Source: Streptomyces sp. A1136
GTDB lineage: Bacteria > Actinomycetota > Actinomycetes > Streptomycetales > Streptomycetaceae
Length of the DNA stretch: 64,000 nt
Direction: 5' to 3'
Assembly (NCBI RefSeq): GCF_004795055.1
Contig: NZ_SSBJ01000032.1
Coordinates: forward strand, 1-64,000
The translations under genes were made by a program, and so were the position numbers. The notes under the pieces were generated by a model. It ran no database searches. It had not been told where the DNA came from and saw nothing but the letters and a program-made list of their open reading frames with translations. Within the stretch, counting starts at the first letter, position 1. Each line of letters opens with the position of its first letter. This document shows, piece after piece, positions 33,967-42,741 of the stretch.

Positions 33967-34878
33967 TCAGGGTCGATGTCCGGTCGGTGCGGCGCCGTGT
34001 CCGCCGGCGGGGGGCGGGGCCGGTGGGGGCGCGGTCAGCGGGGCCGCGCAGAAGCCGCACCGGTCGCCGATGAGTTCCATGCCGCACCAGCGGCACTCCT
34101 CGCGGCGGACGGAGGCGACCAGCTGGTAGAGCACGGACGGGTCCGGGATGGCCGCGGCGAACTCGACGAACTTGGGGGTGCCCCACCAGGCGGCCGAGTC
34201 GGCGGGCAGCGGGTTCTCCATGACTCCCCCGACCTGCCAGGCGGGCGCCAGTTCGGCCGTCACCCAGTCGGAGGCGAGCCGGCCGCGGGCGAAGGTGAGG
34301 TGGGTGACGAAGCCGGGGCCGGGCGGCAGTACGGAGGGGCCGCCGGCGTGCGCCCCGCCGGAGGCCGGGGGCGTGAGCCGGGCCAGGTGGGGCGTCGGGT
34401 GGGCGAGTACGACGAACTGGGCGCCCGGTGACCAGGAGCGGGCGTGCGCCTTGAGCCCGACCGGCACCCGGTCCAGCTTGGCGACGCTGCCCAGCAGGGC
34501 GCCCGCGTAGATGTAGTGGGACAGCAGCCGGGCCGCCGAGGCGACGACCCCGGGGCTGAACTCGCAGACGCTGAGCAGGCGCAGTTGACGCACCAGCAGG
34601 GCGGTGCCCAGTGGGGGCAGGTCGGCCTCGACGAGTGCGATCCGGTCGGTCTCCAGGATGGCCCGTACGGTGTGCAGCCGCCGGACGGTGGCGGCCGGCA
34701 GCCAGGTCGGCACGACGACGACGAGGTGGCCGTGCGCGTCCAACAGGGCGGTGGTCTCCGCGAGCGCGCCTTCGAGGTCGAGCTGCCCGGGCGGGCGCAG
34801 GACGGCGGCGCCCGGGGTCTGCCGGTCCGGGGCCGGCAGCACCAGATCGGCGGTGGTGACAGCAATGGCGGTCGGCAC
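33967..34878 (-). CDS. Zinc-ribbon protein of unknown function heading the Tad operon
   Basis: The 303-aa protein shows no known enzyme motif. The first ~250 residues are Ala/Leu-rich and lack a signal peptide or clear membrane segment. The C terminus has a rubredoxin/zinc-ribbon knuckle, CRWCGMELIGDRCGFC (two CxxC pairs). The GTG at 34878 has AGGGGG 7 nt upstream and is preferred over 34905. It is the first gene of the Tad run and runs directly into cpaB, so a role in pilus assembly or regulation is inferred. Confidence 0.72.
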   Translation of the reverse strand: MPTAIAVTTADLVLPAPDRQTPGAAVLRPPGQLDLEGALAETTALLDAHGHLVVVVPTWLPAATVRRLHTVRAILETDRIALVEADLPPLGTALLVRQLRLLSVCEFSPGVVASAARLLSHYIYAGALLGSVAKLDRVPVGLKAHARSWSPGAQFVVLAHPTPHLARLTPPASGGAHAGGPSVLPPGPGFVTHLTFARGRLASDWVTAELAPAWQVGGVMENPLPADSAAWWGTPKFVEFAAAIPDPSVLYQLVASVRREECRWCGMELIGDRCGFCAAPLTAPPPAPPPAGGHGAAPTGHRP

Positions 34879-35238
34879 GCGAATCCCCCTGTTCACCCCG
34901 TACACCGCGGTCTTCGCCCGCCCGTCACGCGGCCTTCACCTCCGCGTACGAACGGCGCAACCGCTCACGACCAGCGCACTTCCCCCCTGCCTCAGCACCA
35001 TATCCGCGTCGTCCGCGGTGGGGCAGGGCCTTGGTGATTCCCGTGCCACGAGCACATGTCACAGGTGGCCGGAAACCCGGACAACAGGGACTGGCCGCCT
35101 GGCGGAACTGCGCTCATTTCAGGCCACATTGACAAGACCCTTGACAGCGGGATTGGTCTGGACCAACTTGACTCCCGGGGCTCCCCACACGCCCCCGTCA
35201 CCCCGTTCACATCCCCTTCTCCCCCCACCGGAGCCTTC
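34879..35238. other. Divergent promoter region of the Tad operon and chitinase
   Basis: No gene is supported in this 360-bp gap. It contains the DasR-like palindrome and two TTGACA hexamers (35129-35134, 35141-35146) toward the chitinase, and should hold the Tad operon promoter on the minus strand. Confidence 0.6.
35153..35166 (+). promoter_or_regulatory. DasR-like operator (dre) upstream of the chitinase
   Basis: TTGGTC and GACCAA arms around TG form a 14-bp palindrome close to the published dre consensus (GGTCTAGACC core). It lies just after the TTGACA hexamers and 73 bp before the GTG. This fits N-acetylglucosamine-responsive control of chitinases by DasR. Confidence 0.75.
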
Positions 35239-36933
35239 GTGAACCGCATACGCTCCCTCGCCCTGCCCCTCGCCGCCACGCTCGCCGCGGGCGCCCTGAC
35301 CGCCCTCACCGCCGGTACGGCACAAGCCGCGGACGTCAACGTCGCCCGTAACGGAGGCTTCGAGTCCGGCCTGTCCGACTGGAGCTGCACGGGCGGCAGC
35401 GGCGTCGCCGTCTCGTCCCCCGTCTTCTCCGGCTCCGGCGCCCTCAAGGCCACTCCGGCCGGGCAGGACTCCGCCCAGTGCTCGCAGACCGTCACGGTCA
35501 AGCCGAATTCCACGTACACGCTCAGCGCGCAGGTGCAGGGCTCCTACGTGTACCTCGGCGCGACCGGCACCGGCACCCAGGACGTGTCCACCTGGACCCC
35601 CGGCTCGGGCGGCGGCTGGCAGAAGCTCTCCACCACCTTCTCCACCGGCCCGAACACCACCCGGGTCACGGTCTGGACGCACGGCTGGTACGGCCAGCCC
35701 GCCTACTTCGTCGACGAGTTCAGCGTCTACGGCCCCGACGGGGGCGGCGGCACCGACCCCGGCCCGACCGTCCCCGGCGCGCCGTCGGGGGCAACCGTTT
35801 CCGGTCAGAGCGCGAGCGCCCTCACCCTTTCGTGGAACGCGGTCGGCAGGGCGAGCGGCTATTACGTCTATCAGGACGGCGTCCGCGTCCGCACCGTCCC
35901 CGCCTCCCCGGTCCAACTCACCGGGCTCGCGGCCGCCACCTCGTACTCGTTCCAGGTGAGCGCGTACAACGCGGCGGGCGAGGGCCCGCGGTCCGCGGCG
36001 GTGACCGGCACCACCACGGGCGGCGGCACCCCGAACCCGAACCCGGCCGTGCCCAAGCACGCCCTGACGGGCTACTGGCAGAACTTCGACAACGGCGCGA
36101 CCGTCCAGAGGATCTCCGACGTCCCCGCGCAGTACGACATCGTCGCCGTCGCCTTCGCCGACGCCACCACCACGCCCGGCGCCATCTCCTTCACCCTGGA
36201 CTCGGCCGCCCTGGGCGGGTACACGCCGGCGCAGTTCAAGGCGGACATCGCGGCGAAGAAGGCGGCCGGGAAGTCGGTCGTCCTGTCGATCGGCGGCGAG
36301 AAGGGCACCATCTCGGTCAACGACTCCGCCTCCGCGGACAACCTCGCGAACTCGGCGTACGCGCTGATGCAGGAGTACGGCTTCAGCGGCATCGACATCG
36401 ACCTGGAGAACGGCCTCAACCCCACCTACATGACGCAGGCGCTGCGCTCCCTGTCCGCGAAGGCGGGGTCCTCGCTGGTCCTGACCATGGCGCCGCAGAC
36501 GATCGACATGCAGTCGACGGCCGGCGGCTATTTCAAGACGGCGTTGAACGTGAAGGACATCCTGACCGTCGTCAACACGCAGTTCTACAACAGCGGCTCG
36601 ATGAACGGCTGCGACGGCAAGGTCTACTCCCAGGGCACGGTGGACTTCCTGACCGCCCTGGCCTGCGTCCAGTTGGAGGGTGGCCTCGACCCCTCGCAGG
36701 TGGGCCTCGGCGTCCCCGCCTCGCCCAGCGGCGCGGGGAGCGGATACGTCTCGCCGACCGTCGTGAACAACGCCCTGGACTGCCTGGCGCGCGGCACGAA
36801 CTGCGGGTCCTTCAAGCCGTCGAAGACCTACCCCGGGCTGCGCGGCGCGATGACCTGGTCGACCAACTGGGACGCCAAGGCGGGTAGCGCTTGGTCGAAC
36901 ACGGTGGGTCCGAAGGTCCACGCGCTCCCCTAG
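35239..36933 (+). CDS. Secreted GH18 chitinase with carbohydrate-binding and FnIII domains
   Basis: The 564-aa enzyme has a signal peptide (1-30, ending GTAQA), a CBM_4_9-like module (about 31-165), an FnIII domain (about 175-260) and a GH18 catalytic domain (about 270-560). The catalytic core is D386-I-D388-L-E390 in GFSGIDIDLEN; the first Asp of the longer DxxDxDxE motif is Ser here, but the DxDxE core is intact. GTG 35239 follows CCGGAG. It should degrade chitin outside the cell under DasR control. Confidence 0.94.
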   Translation: MNRIRSLALPLAATLAAGALTALTAGTAQAADVNVARNGGFESGLSDWSCTGGSGVAVSSPVFSGSGALKATPAGQDSAQCSQTVTVKPNSTYTLSAQVQGSYVYLGATGTGTQDVSTWTPGSGGGWQKLSTTFSTGPNTTRVTVWTHGWYGQPAYFVDEFSVYGPDGGGGTDPGPTVPGAPSGATVSGQSASALTLSWNAVGRASGYYVYQDGVRVRTVPASPVQLTGLAAATSYSFQVSAYNAAGEGPRSAAVTGTTTGGGTPNPNPAVPKHALTGYWQNFDNGATVQRISDVPAQYDIVAVAFADATTTPGAISFTLDSAALGGYTPAQFKADIAAKKAAGKSVVLSIGGEKGTISVNDSASADNLANSAYALMQEYGFSGIDIDLENGLNPTYMTQALRSLSAKAGSSLVLTMAPQTIDMQSTAGGYFKTALNVKDILTVVNTQFYNSGSMNGCDGKVYSQGTVDFLTALACVQLEGGLDPSQVGLGVPASPSGAGSGYVSPTVVNNALDCLARGTNCGSFKPSKTYPGLRGAMTWSTNWDAKAGSAWSNTVGPKVHALP

Positions 36934-36955
36934 GCGGTACGTGTGGGGGTGTCCG

Positions 36956-36981
36956 ACCGGCCCGACCGCATTGTGGCCGGT
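36956..36981 (+). terminator. Weak hairpin after the chitinase gene
   Basis: ACCGGCC and GGCCGGT arms flank a 12-nt loop 23 bp after the chitinase stop and are followed by a TTCGGATTCTT tract. It is a modest terminator candidate. Confidence 0.45.
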
Positions 36982-37065
36982 TTCGGATTCTTGACCCGGA
37001 CATGCCATGAGAGCACGCTGTGCGCGTCCGCACGGCTACCCCCACACTCCCACCCAGGAGAACGC

Positions 37066-38403
37066 ATGCGGCTCCACAACCGTCGGAGGGCCGCCGTCAC
37101 GGCGGCCCTCCTGACCCTGGCGCTCGGCGCCCCCGCCTACGGGATGAGCGCGACGGCCGCCCCGCCACCCACCCCCTCCACCGCCACCCAGGACGAGTCG
37201 ATCGCCCAGTACGAGGTCAAGGGCCCGGCGACGGCCGCCGAACGCACCGCCCTGCTGCGCACCGGCGTCTCCATCGACGAGGTGGACGCCCGCTCCGTCG
37301 TCGTCAGCGCGGACCCGGCCCAGGCGAGGAACCTGCGCGCGCTCGGCTACCGGGTGACCCCGCTGCCCGGGCCGCCCGACCGGTCGCTGGGCAACGTGGC
37401 CACGGGAACGAGCGACTTCCCGTCCGCCGACTCGAACTACCACAACTACGCCGAGGCGACGAACGAGATCAACCAGCGCATCGCCCAGTACCCGTCGATC
37501 ATGAGCAAGCAGGTCATCGGGAAGTCGTACCAGGGCCGGGACATCATCGCGATCAAGATCAGCGACAACGTCGGGACCGACGAGGCCGAGCCCGAGGTGC
37601 TCTTCACCCACCACCAGCACGCCCGCGAGCACCTCACCGTGGAAATGGCGCTGTACCTGATCAAGGAGTTCGGCTCCAAGTACGGCTCCGACGCCCGCGT
37701 CACCGACATGGTCAACAGCCGTGAGATCTGGATCGTCCCGGACCTCAACCCGGACGGCGGCGAGTACGACATCGCCTCCGGCTCCTACCGCTCGTGGCGC
37801 AAGAACCGGCAGCCCAACTCCGGCTCCTCCGCCGTCGGCACGGACCTGAACCGGAACTGGGACTACAAGTGGGGCTGCTGCGGCGGCTCCAGCGGCAGCA
37901 AGAGCTCCGAGACCTACCGCGGCTCCGCCGGCGAGTCGGCGCCCGAGGTCAAGGTCGTCGCGGACTTCGTGCGCAGCCGCGTGGTGGGCGGCAAGCAGCA
38001 GATCAAGGCCGCCATCGACTTCCACACGTACAGCGAGCTGGTCATGTGGCCGTTCGGGTGGACGTACAACGACACCGCGCCCGGCATGACCGCCGACGAC
38101 CTCGCCGCCTACAAGAAGATCGGTACCGGCATGGCGGCGAGCAACGGCTACACGGCGGAACAGTCGAGCGACCTGTACATCACGGACGGGACGATCGACG
38201 ACTGGCTGTGGGGCAACCAGAAGATCTTCGCCTACACCTTCGAGATGTACCCGAGCGACACCGGCGGCGGGGGCGGCTTCTACCCGCCCGACGAGGTGAT
38301 CGACCGCGAGACGGCGCGCAACAGGGACGCCGTGCTCCAACTGCTGGAGAACGCGGACTGCATGTACCGGTCGATCGGCAAGGCGGCGCAGTACTGCGCC
38401 TAG
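37066..38403 (+). CDS. Secreted M14 zinc carboxypeptidase
   Basis: The 445-aa protein has a signal peptide (about 1-31), a propeptide-like region, and an M14 catalytic domain from about residue 125. The Zn ligands are in HHQHAREH (H-x-x-E) and the later IDFHTYSE; the catalytic Glu is in TFEMYPSD. These match the carboxypeptidase A/T family. ATG 37066 follows CAGGAG. It likely feeds extracellular peptide degradation. Confidence 0.94.
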   Translation: MRLHNRRRAAVTAALLTLALGAPAYGMSATAAPPPTPSTATQDESIAQYEVKGPATAAERTALLRTGVSIDEVDARSVVVSADPAQARNLRALGYRVTPLPGPPDRSLGNVATGTSDFPSADSNYHNYAEATNEINQRIAQYPSIMSKQVIGKSYQGRDIIAIKISDNVGTDEAEPEVLFTHHQHAREHLTVEMALYLIKEFGSKYGSDARVTDMVNSREIWIVPDLNPDGGEYDIASGSYRSWRKNRQPNSGSSAVGTDLNRNWDYKWGCCGGSSGSKSSETYRGSAGESAPEVKVVADFVRSRVVGGKQQIKAAIDFHTYSELVMWPFGWTYNDTAPGMTADDLAAYKKIGTGMAASNGYTAEQSSDLYITDGTIDDWLWGNQKIFAYTFEMYPSDTGGGGGFYPPDEVIDRETARNRDAVLQLLENADCMYRSIGKAAQYCA

Positions 38404-38425
38404 TCGACGGCTGACCGGAAAGGCC

Positions 38426-38456
38426 GGGGGCGCCTCACCGCCAGGGGGGCGCCCCC
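38426..38456. terminator. Hairpin between carboxypeptidase and RidA genes
   Basis: A 9-bp stem (38426-38434 with 38448-38456) sits between the two converging stops. Confidence 0.65.
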
Positions 38457-38474
38457 ACACCGCTTCGGCGTGGA

Positions 38475-38885
38475 CTAGCCGAGGACGGCCAGCGCGTCGA
38501 TCTCGACCAGCATCCCGGCGGGCAGGCCCACGTAGACGGTGGTGCGGGCGGCCGGGGCCTCCTTGATCCCCTGCTCCTCGAAGTACGCGTCGTAGATCTC
38601 GTTCATCTCGGCGAAGTGAGCGGTGTCGGTGAGGTACACGCGGATCATCACCGCGTCCTCCCAGGTCGCGCCGCCCGCCTCCAGCACGGCGCGGACGTTC
38701 TCCAGCGTCCGGAGGGTCTGCTCGCGCAGCGACGGACCGGCGAGGGTGGGCGGCTGGTCCACCACGTACGGCAGGTAGCCGACCTGGCCGGCCACCTGGA
38801 GGAGGTTCCCCTTGCGCACGCCGTGCGAGAACCTCGCGGGCGGGGCGTTGTGGGTCTCGGGCGTGACGGCGGTCTTCTCTGTCAT
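38475..38885 (-). CDS. RidA-family enamine/imine deaminase
   Basis: The 136-aa protein has the RidA motifs GNLLQVAGQVGYLP and VMIRVYLTDTAHFAEMN, then ARTTVYVGLPAGMLVEIDALAVL, which holds the conserved Arg. RidA hydrolyses reactive enamines left by PLP dehydratases, which fits the PLP enzyme next door. Its ATG overlaps the IclR stop as ATGA. Confidence 0.92.
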   Translation of the reverse strand: MTEKTAVTPETHNAPPARFSHGVRKGNLLQVAGQVGYLPYVVDQPPTLAGPSLREQTLRTLENVRAVLEAGGATWEDAVMIRVYLTDTAHFAEMNEIYDAYFEEQGIKEAPAARTTVYVGLPAGMLVEIDALAVLG

Positions 38886-39664
38886 GGGGCGCCTTCCTGT
38901 TCGGGATCGTCTCGGTGTCCGTCACCGGAAGCGGAGTACTCCCGGCCGATGGTGTCGGCGGTACGGCGTACCAGGGGCAGCAGTGCGAGGAGCGCGTCGG
39001 CTTCGGCCGCGCGGTCGGGCGCGGAGAGGGACAGCGCGGCGACGGCCCGCCCGTCCGGGCCCCGCACGGGCGCGCCGACGCAGTTCAGGGACTCCTCGTG
39101 GCCGCCCAGGTCGACGGCCCAGCCCTGTTCCCGCACGAGGGCCAGCTCCCGCAGGAAGGCCGCCGCGTCGGGCGTCGAACGGGCGGTGTGGCGGGGGTAG
39201 TCGAGCCGCGCCGCGAGGGCCTCCCGCTCGGCTGCCGGGAGGTCGGCCAGCAGTACCTTCGCCACGGCGGCCACCGTCAGCGGTACGGGTCTGCCGATGC
39301 GGGAGTACACGCGGACCGGGTAGCGGCTGTCGACCTTGTCGACGTACACCACCTCGTCGTCCTGGTGCACGGCCAGGTGCACGGTGTGGCCCGTGAGCCG
39401 GTTCAGCTCCGCCAGGTGCGGGCGGGCGATCTCGCGGACGTCGAGGTGCTCCACGGCCTCGGCGGCGAGGGCGAACAGCGCCGCCCCCAGCCGGTAGCGG
39501 CCGTCCGGCTGCCGGTAGACGAAGCCGTGGGCGCGCAGGGTGCGCAGCAGGCGCAGGGCGGTGCTCTTGTGCACGCCGAGCACGTCCGCCACCTCGCCGA
39601 GCCCCGCCGGGCCCCGGGCCAGGGCGGGCAGGACGCGCAGGGCCCGCTCCACCGACTGGCTCAC
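38882..39664 (-). CDS. IclR-family regulator of the D-amino-acid cluster
   Basis: The 260-aa regulator has an N-terminal winged helix (SVERALRVLPALAR then GVHKSTALRLLRTLRAHGF) and a C-terminal IclR effector domain. The GTG at 39664 follows AAGGGA; an ATG at 39721 is possible. It is divergent from the PLP enzyme gene across 130 bp and coupled to ridA, so it probably regulates both arms. Confidence 0.92.
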   Translation of the reverse strand: MSQSVERALRVLPALARGPAGLGEVADVLGVHKSTALRLLRTLRAHGFVYRQPDGRYRLGAALFALAAEAVEHLDVREIARPHLAELNRLTGHTVHLAVHQDDEVVYVDKVDSRYPVRVYSRIGRPVPLTVAAVAKVLLADLPAAEREALAARLDYPRHTARSTPDAAAFLRELALVREQGWAVDLGGHEESLNCVGAPVRGPDGRAVAALSLSAPDRAAEADALLALLPLVRRTADTIGREYSASGDGHRDDPEQEGAP

Positions 39665-39793
39665 GCCCCGTCCCTTCGCGCACCGCCGCCGGGGAACCGT
39701 CCCCCGTTGACCCGTCGTCATCGGGGATGTTAGACAGCAACGGGCACCACCTGCAATGGACGTTGCGCACTGCGCAACGCGAGAGGATTCCGC

Positions 39794-41074
39794 ATGGGCA
39801 GCGACGCAGTCCGAGGGCTCGCCGACGAACCGGTCGACCACCGCTTCAAGGGTCTCCCGCCGGACGCCGAGCGCGCCGCCCTGACCGTCGGCGGGCTCGC
39901 CGCCGAGCGCCGCGACCTGTTCACCGGCGGCTTCACCACCCCGGTCCTCACCCTCGACGCGGACGCGCTCGCCCACAACCTGGCCGCCCTGGAGACGTAC
40001 GCCCTGCGGCACGGGCTGTCCTTCGCCCCGCACGGCAAGACCTGCATGGCCCCGCAGCTCTTCCAACGGCAACTGGACCACGGCGCCTGGGGCATCACGG
40101 CCGCCGTGCCGCACCAGGCCCGCGTCTACCGCGCGTTCGGCATCCGGCGGATCTTCCTCGCCAACGAGCTCGTCGACGCCGCCGCCCTGCACTGGGTGGC
40201 CGGTGAACTCGCCGCCGACCCGGAGTTCCGCTTCGTCTGCTACGTCGACTCCGTGCGCGGCGTCCGGCTCATGGACCGGGCCCTGACGGGCCGGGGCGCC
40301 ACCGTCGACGTCGTCGTGGAGCTCGGCGCCGGCGAGGGGGCCCGCACGGGCGCCCGCACCGAGGACGACTGCCGCGCCGTCGCCGACGCGGTCGCGCAGT
40401 GCGACACGCTGCGCCTGGTCGGCGTCGCCGGGTACGAGGCCGAGGTGCCCGGGGCGGACCCGGACTCCGTGCACGCGTACCTGCGCCGGCTCACCGGCCT
40501 CGCCGTCGAGTTCGACAAGGCGGGCCGGTTCTCCGGGGACGTGGAGGAGATCGTCGTCAGCGCGGGCGGCTCGGCCTGGTTCGACGCCGTCGCCGACGTC
40601 TTCGCGGAGCTGCCGGAGCTGTCGCGGCCGACGTTGCGGCTGCTGCGCTCGGGCGCGTACGTCTCCCACGACCACGGCTGGTACACGCGTCTGACGCCGT
40701 TCAACCGCCTGCCCGAGGAGGGCGCCCTGCGCCCCGCGTTCCGCCTGTGGACGCAGGTGGTCTCCCGCCCCTCCCCCACCCAGGCATTCGTCAACGCCGG
40801 CAAGCGCGACGTCGCCTACGACCTCGGGCTGCCCGAGGTCGAGCTGGTACGGGACCCGCTCGACGGCGTCGAGCGACCCGCCGCCGGCATCCGGGTGGTC
40901 AAACTGTCCGACCAGCACGCCTGGTTGGAGACCGACTCGGCCGACGACCTCCAGGTGGGCGACTGGGTGGCGCTCGGCATGTCCCATCCCTGCACCATCT
41001 TCGAGAAGTGGCCGCTGATCCCCGTGGTGGAGGCGGACGGCACGGTCGGCGACTACGTCCGCACCTTCTTCTAG
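39794..41074 (+). CDS. PLP-dependent D-amino-acid deaminase/aldolase-like enzyme
   Basis: The 426-aa protein has an alanine-racemase-like N-terminal barrel, with the PLP Lys in SFAPHGKTC, and a D-serine dehydratase-like C-terminal domain. The C terminus HPCTIFEKWPLIPVVEADG fits this family, which includes D-threonine aldolase and D-serine deaminase. The exact reaction cannot be told. The ATG follows GAGAGGA. Beside it are RidA and an N-acyl-D-amino-acid deacylase, pointing to D-amino-acid catabolism. Confidence 0.88.
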   Translation: MGSDAVRGLADEPVDHRFKGLPPDAERAALTVGGLAAERRDLFTGGFTTPVLTLDADALAHNLAALETYALRHGLSFAPHGKTCMAPQLFQRQLDHGAWGITAAVPHQARVYRAFGIRRIFLANELVDAAALHWVAGELAADPEFRFVCYVDSVRGVRLMDRALTGRGATVDVVVELGAGEGARTGARTEDDCRAVADAVAQCDTLRLVGVAGYEAEVPGADPDSVHAYLRRLTGLAVEFDKAGRFSGDVEEIVVSAGGSAWFDAVADVFAELPELSRPTLRLLRSGAYVSHDHGWYTRLTPFNRLPEEGALRPAFRLWTQVVSRPSPTQAFVNAGKRDVAYDLGLPEVELVRDPLDGVERPAAGIRVVKLSDQHAWLETDSADDLQVGDWVALGMSHPCTIFEKWPLIPVVEADGTVGDYVRTFF

Positions 41075-41117
41075 GCAGCGGGTCCGGCGTGATCCGGCAG
41101 GGACGGCCGGGCCCCCC

Positions 41118-42686
41118 GTGGACCTGGTGATCCGGGGGGCCCGCGTCGTGGACGGCACGGGCGGCCCCTCGTACACCGCGGACGTCGCCGTCCACGAGGG
41201 CCGGATCGAGGCGATCGGCCGGATCGGGGCGGGCGGGCTGCGCACCCTCGACGCGCACGGCCTGGTCCTGGCGCCCGGCTTCGTGGACATGCACGCCCAC
41301 AGCGACCTGGCCCTGCTCCGCGACCCGGACCACAGTGCGAAGGTCGCCCAGGGCGTGACCCTGGAGGTCCTCGGCCAGGACGGCCTCTCCTACGCGCCCG
41401 CCGACGACCGCACCCTCACCGGGGTCCGGGCGGCGATCGCGGGCTGGAACGGCTCCGGGGACGACATCGACTTCGACTGGCGCACCGTCGGCGGCTACCT
41501 GGACCGGCTCGACTCCACCGGCATCGCGGTCAACGCCGCCTACCTCGTCCCGCAGGGCACCGTCCGCGCCCTCGCGGTCGGCTGGGACGACCGCCCGGCC
41601 ACCCCCGCCGAACTGGACCGGATGCGCGTGCTCGTCGCGGACGGCCTGGCCGAGGGAGCCGTCGGCATGTCCTCCGGGCTCACCTACACCCCCGGCATGT
41701 ACGCCGCGGACGCCGAACTGACCGAGCTGTGCCGGGTGGTGGCGCGCTACGGCGGCTACTACTGCCCGCACCACCGCTCGTACGGGCGCGGCGCCCTGGC
41801 CGCCTACGCCGAGATGATCGCCCTGTCCCGGGAGGCGGGCTGCGCCCTGCACCTCGCGCACGCCACCATGAACTTCGCCGAGAACCGGGGCCGGGCGGGG
41901 GACCTGCTCGCCCTTCTCGACCGAGCGCTGTCGGAGGGCGCCGACCTCACCCTCGACAGCTACCCGTACACCCCCGGCTGCACGACGCTCGTCGCCCTCC
42001 TGCCGAGCTGGGCCCACGCGGGCGGCCCCGACGCGGTGCTCGCCCGGCTGCGGGACGACCGCGAGGCCGCGCGGATCGGGTACGCGCTGGAGGTCGAGGG
42101 CTCCGACGGCTGCCACGGGGTGCCGGTGGACTGGTCGACGGTCGAGGTGTCCGGTGTCGGGGACCCCGCCTTCGACGGGTACGTCGGCACCCGCCCGAGC
42201 GGCTGGCAGGAGGCGCGGCGGCTGCTGCTCGACGACCGGTTGCGCCCTTCCGTCATCCAGCACGTGGGTCACGAGGAGAACGTCCGCACGATCATGCGCC
42301 ACCCCGCCCACACCGGCGGTTCCGACGGCATCCTCCACGGCGCGAAACCCCACCCGAGGGCGTACGGCACGTTCCCCCACTACCTCGGCCGGTACGTGCG
42401 GGAGCTGGGCGTGCTGTCCCTGGAGGAGTGCGTCGCGCACCTCTCCGGCCGCCCGGCGGCGCGGCTGCGCCTGCCCGACCGGGGGCTGGTGCGACCCGGC
42501 CACCGCGCCGACCTGGTGCTGTTCGACGCGGACACGGTGGCGGCCGGATCGACGTTCGGGAACCCGAGGGCGCTGCCGAGCGGTATCCCGCACGTCCTGA
42601 TCGACGGCCGCTTCGTGATGCGCGACGGGCGCAGGACGGACGTCCTGGCCGGGCGCGCGGTCCGCAGGACCCCCAAGCGCCCGTAG
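41118..42686 (+). CDS. N-acyl-D-amino-acid deacylase (amidohydrolase family)
   Basis: The 522-aa enzyme has the family metal site VDMHAHSDLAL, then HLAHATMNF and HVGHEENV as later ligands, and a C-terminal amidohydrolase barrel end (VRPGHRADLVLFDADTV). It removes acyl groups from N-acyl-D-amino acids. It lies 43 bp after the PLP enzyme, so both are likely in one operon. The GTG start has only a weak ribosome site. Confidence 0.9.
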   Translation: MDLVIRGARVVDGTGGPSYTADVAVHEGRIEAIGRIGAGGLRTLDAHGLVLAPGFVDMHAHSDLALLRDPDHSAKVAQGVTLEVLGQDGLSYAPADDRTLTGVRAAIAGWNGSGDDIDFDWRTVGGYLDRLDSTGIAVNAAYLVPQGTVRALAVGWDDRPATPAELDRMRVLVADGLAEGAVGMSSGLTYTPGMYAADAELTELCRVVARYGGYYCPHHRSYGRGALAAYAEMIALSREAGCALHLAHATMNFAENRGRAGDLLALLDRALSEGADLTLDSYPYTPGCTTLVALLPSWAHAGGPDAVLARLRDDREAARIGYALEVEGSDGCHGVPVDWSTVEVSGVGDPAFDGYVGTRPSGWQEARRLLLDDRLRPSVIQHVGHEENVRTIMRHPAHTGGSDGILHGAKPHPRAYGTFPHYLGRYVRELGVLSLEECVAHLSGRPAARLRLPDRGLVRPGHRADLVLFDADTVAAGSTFGNPRALPSGIPHVLIDGRFVMRDGRRTDVLAGRAVRRTPKRP

Positions 42687-42741
42687 GTCGTGTCGGTGAC
42701 GGCGCCGGCGGCCCGCGGGCCCCGCACGCGCGGCGCCTACG

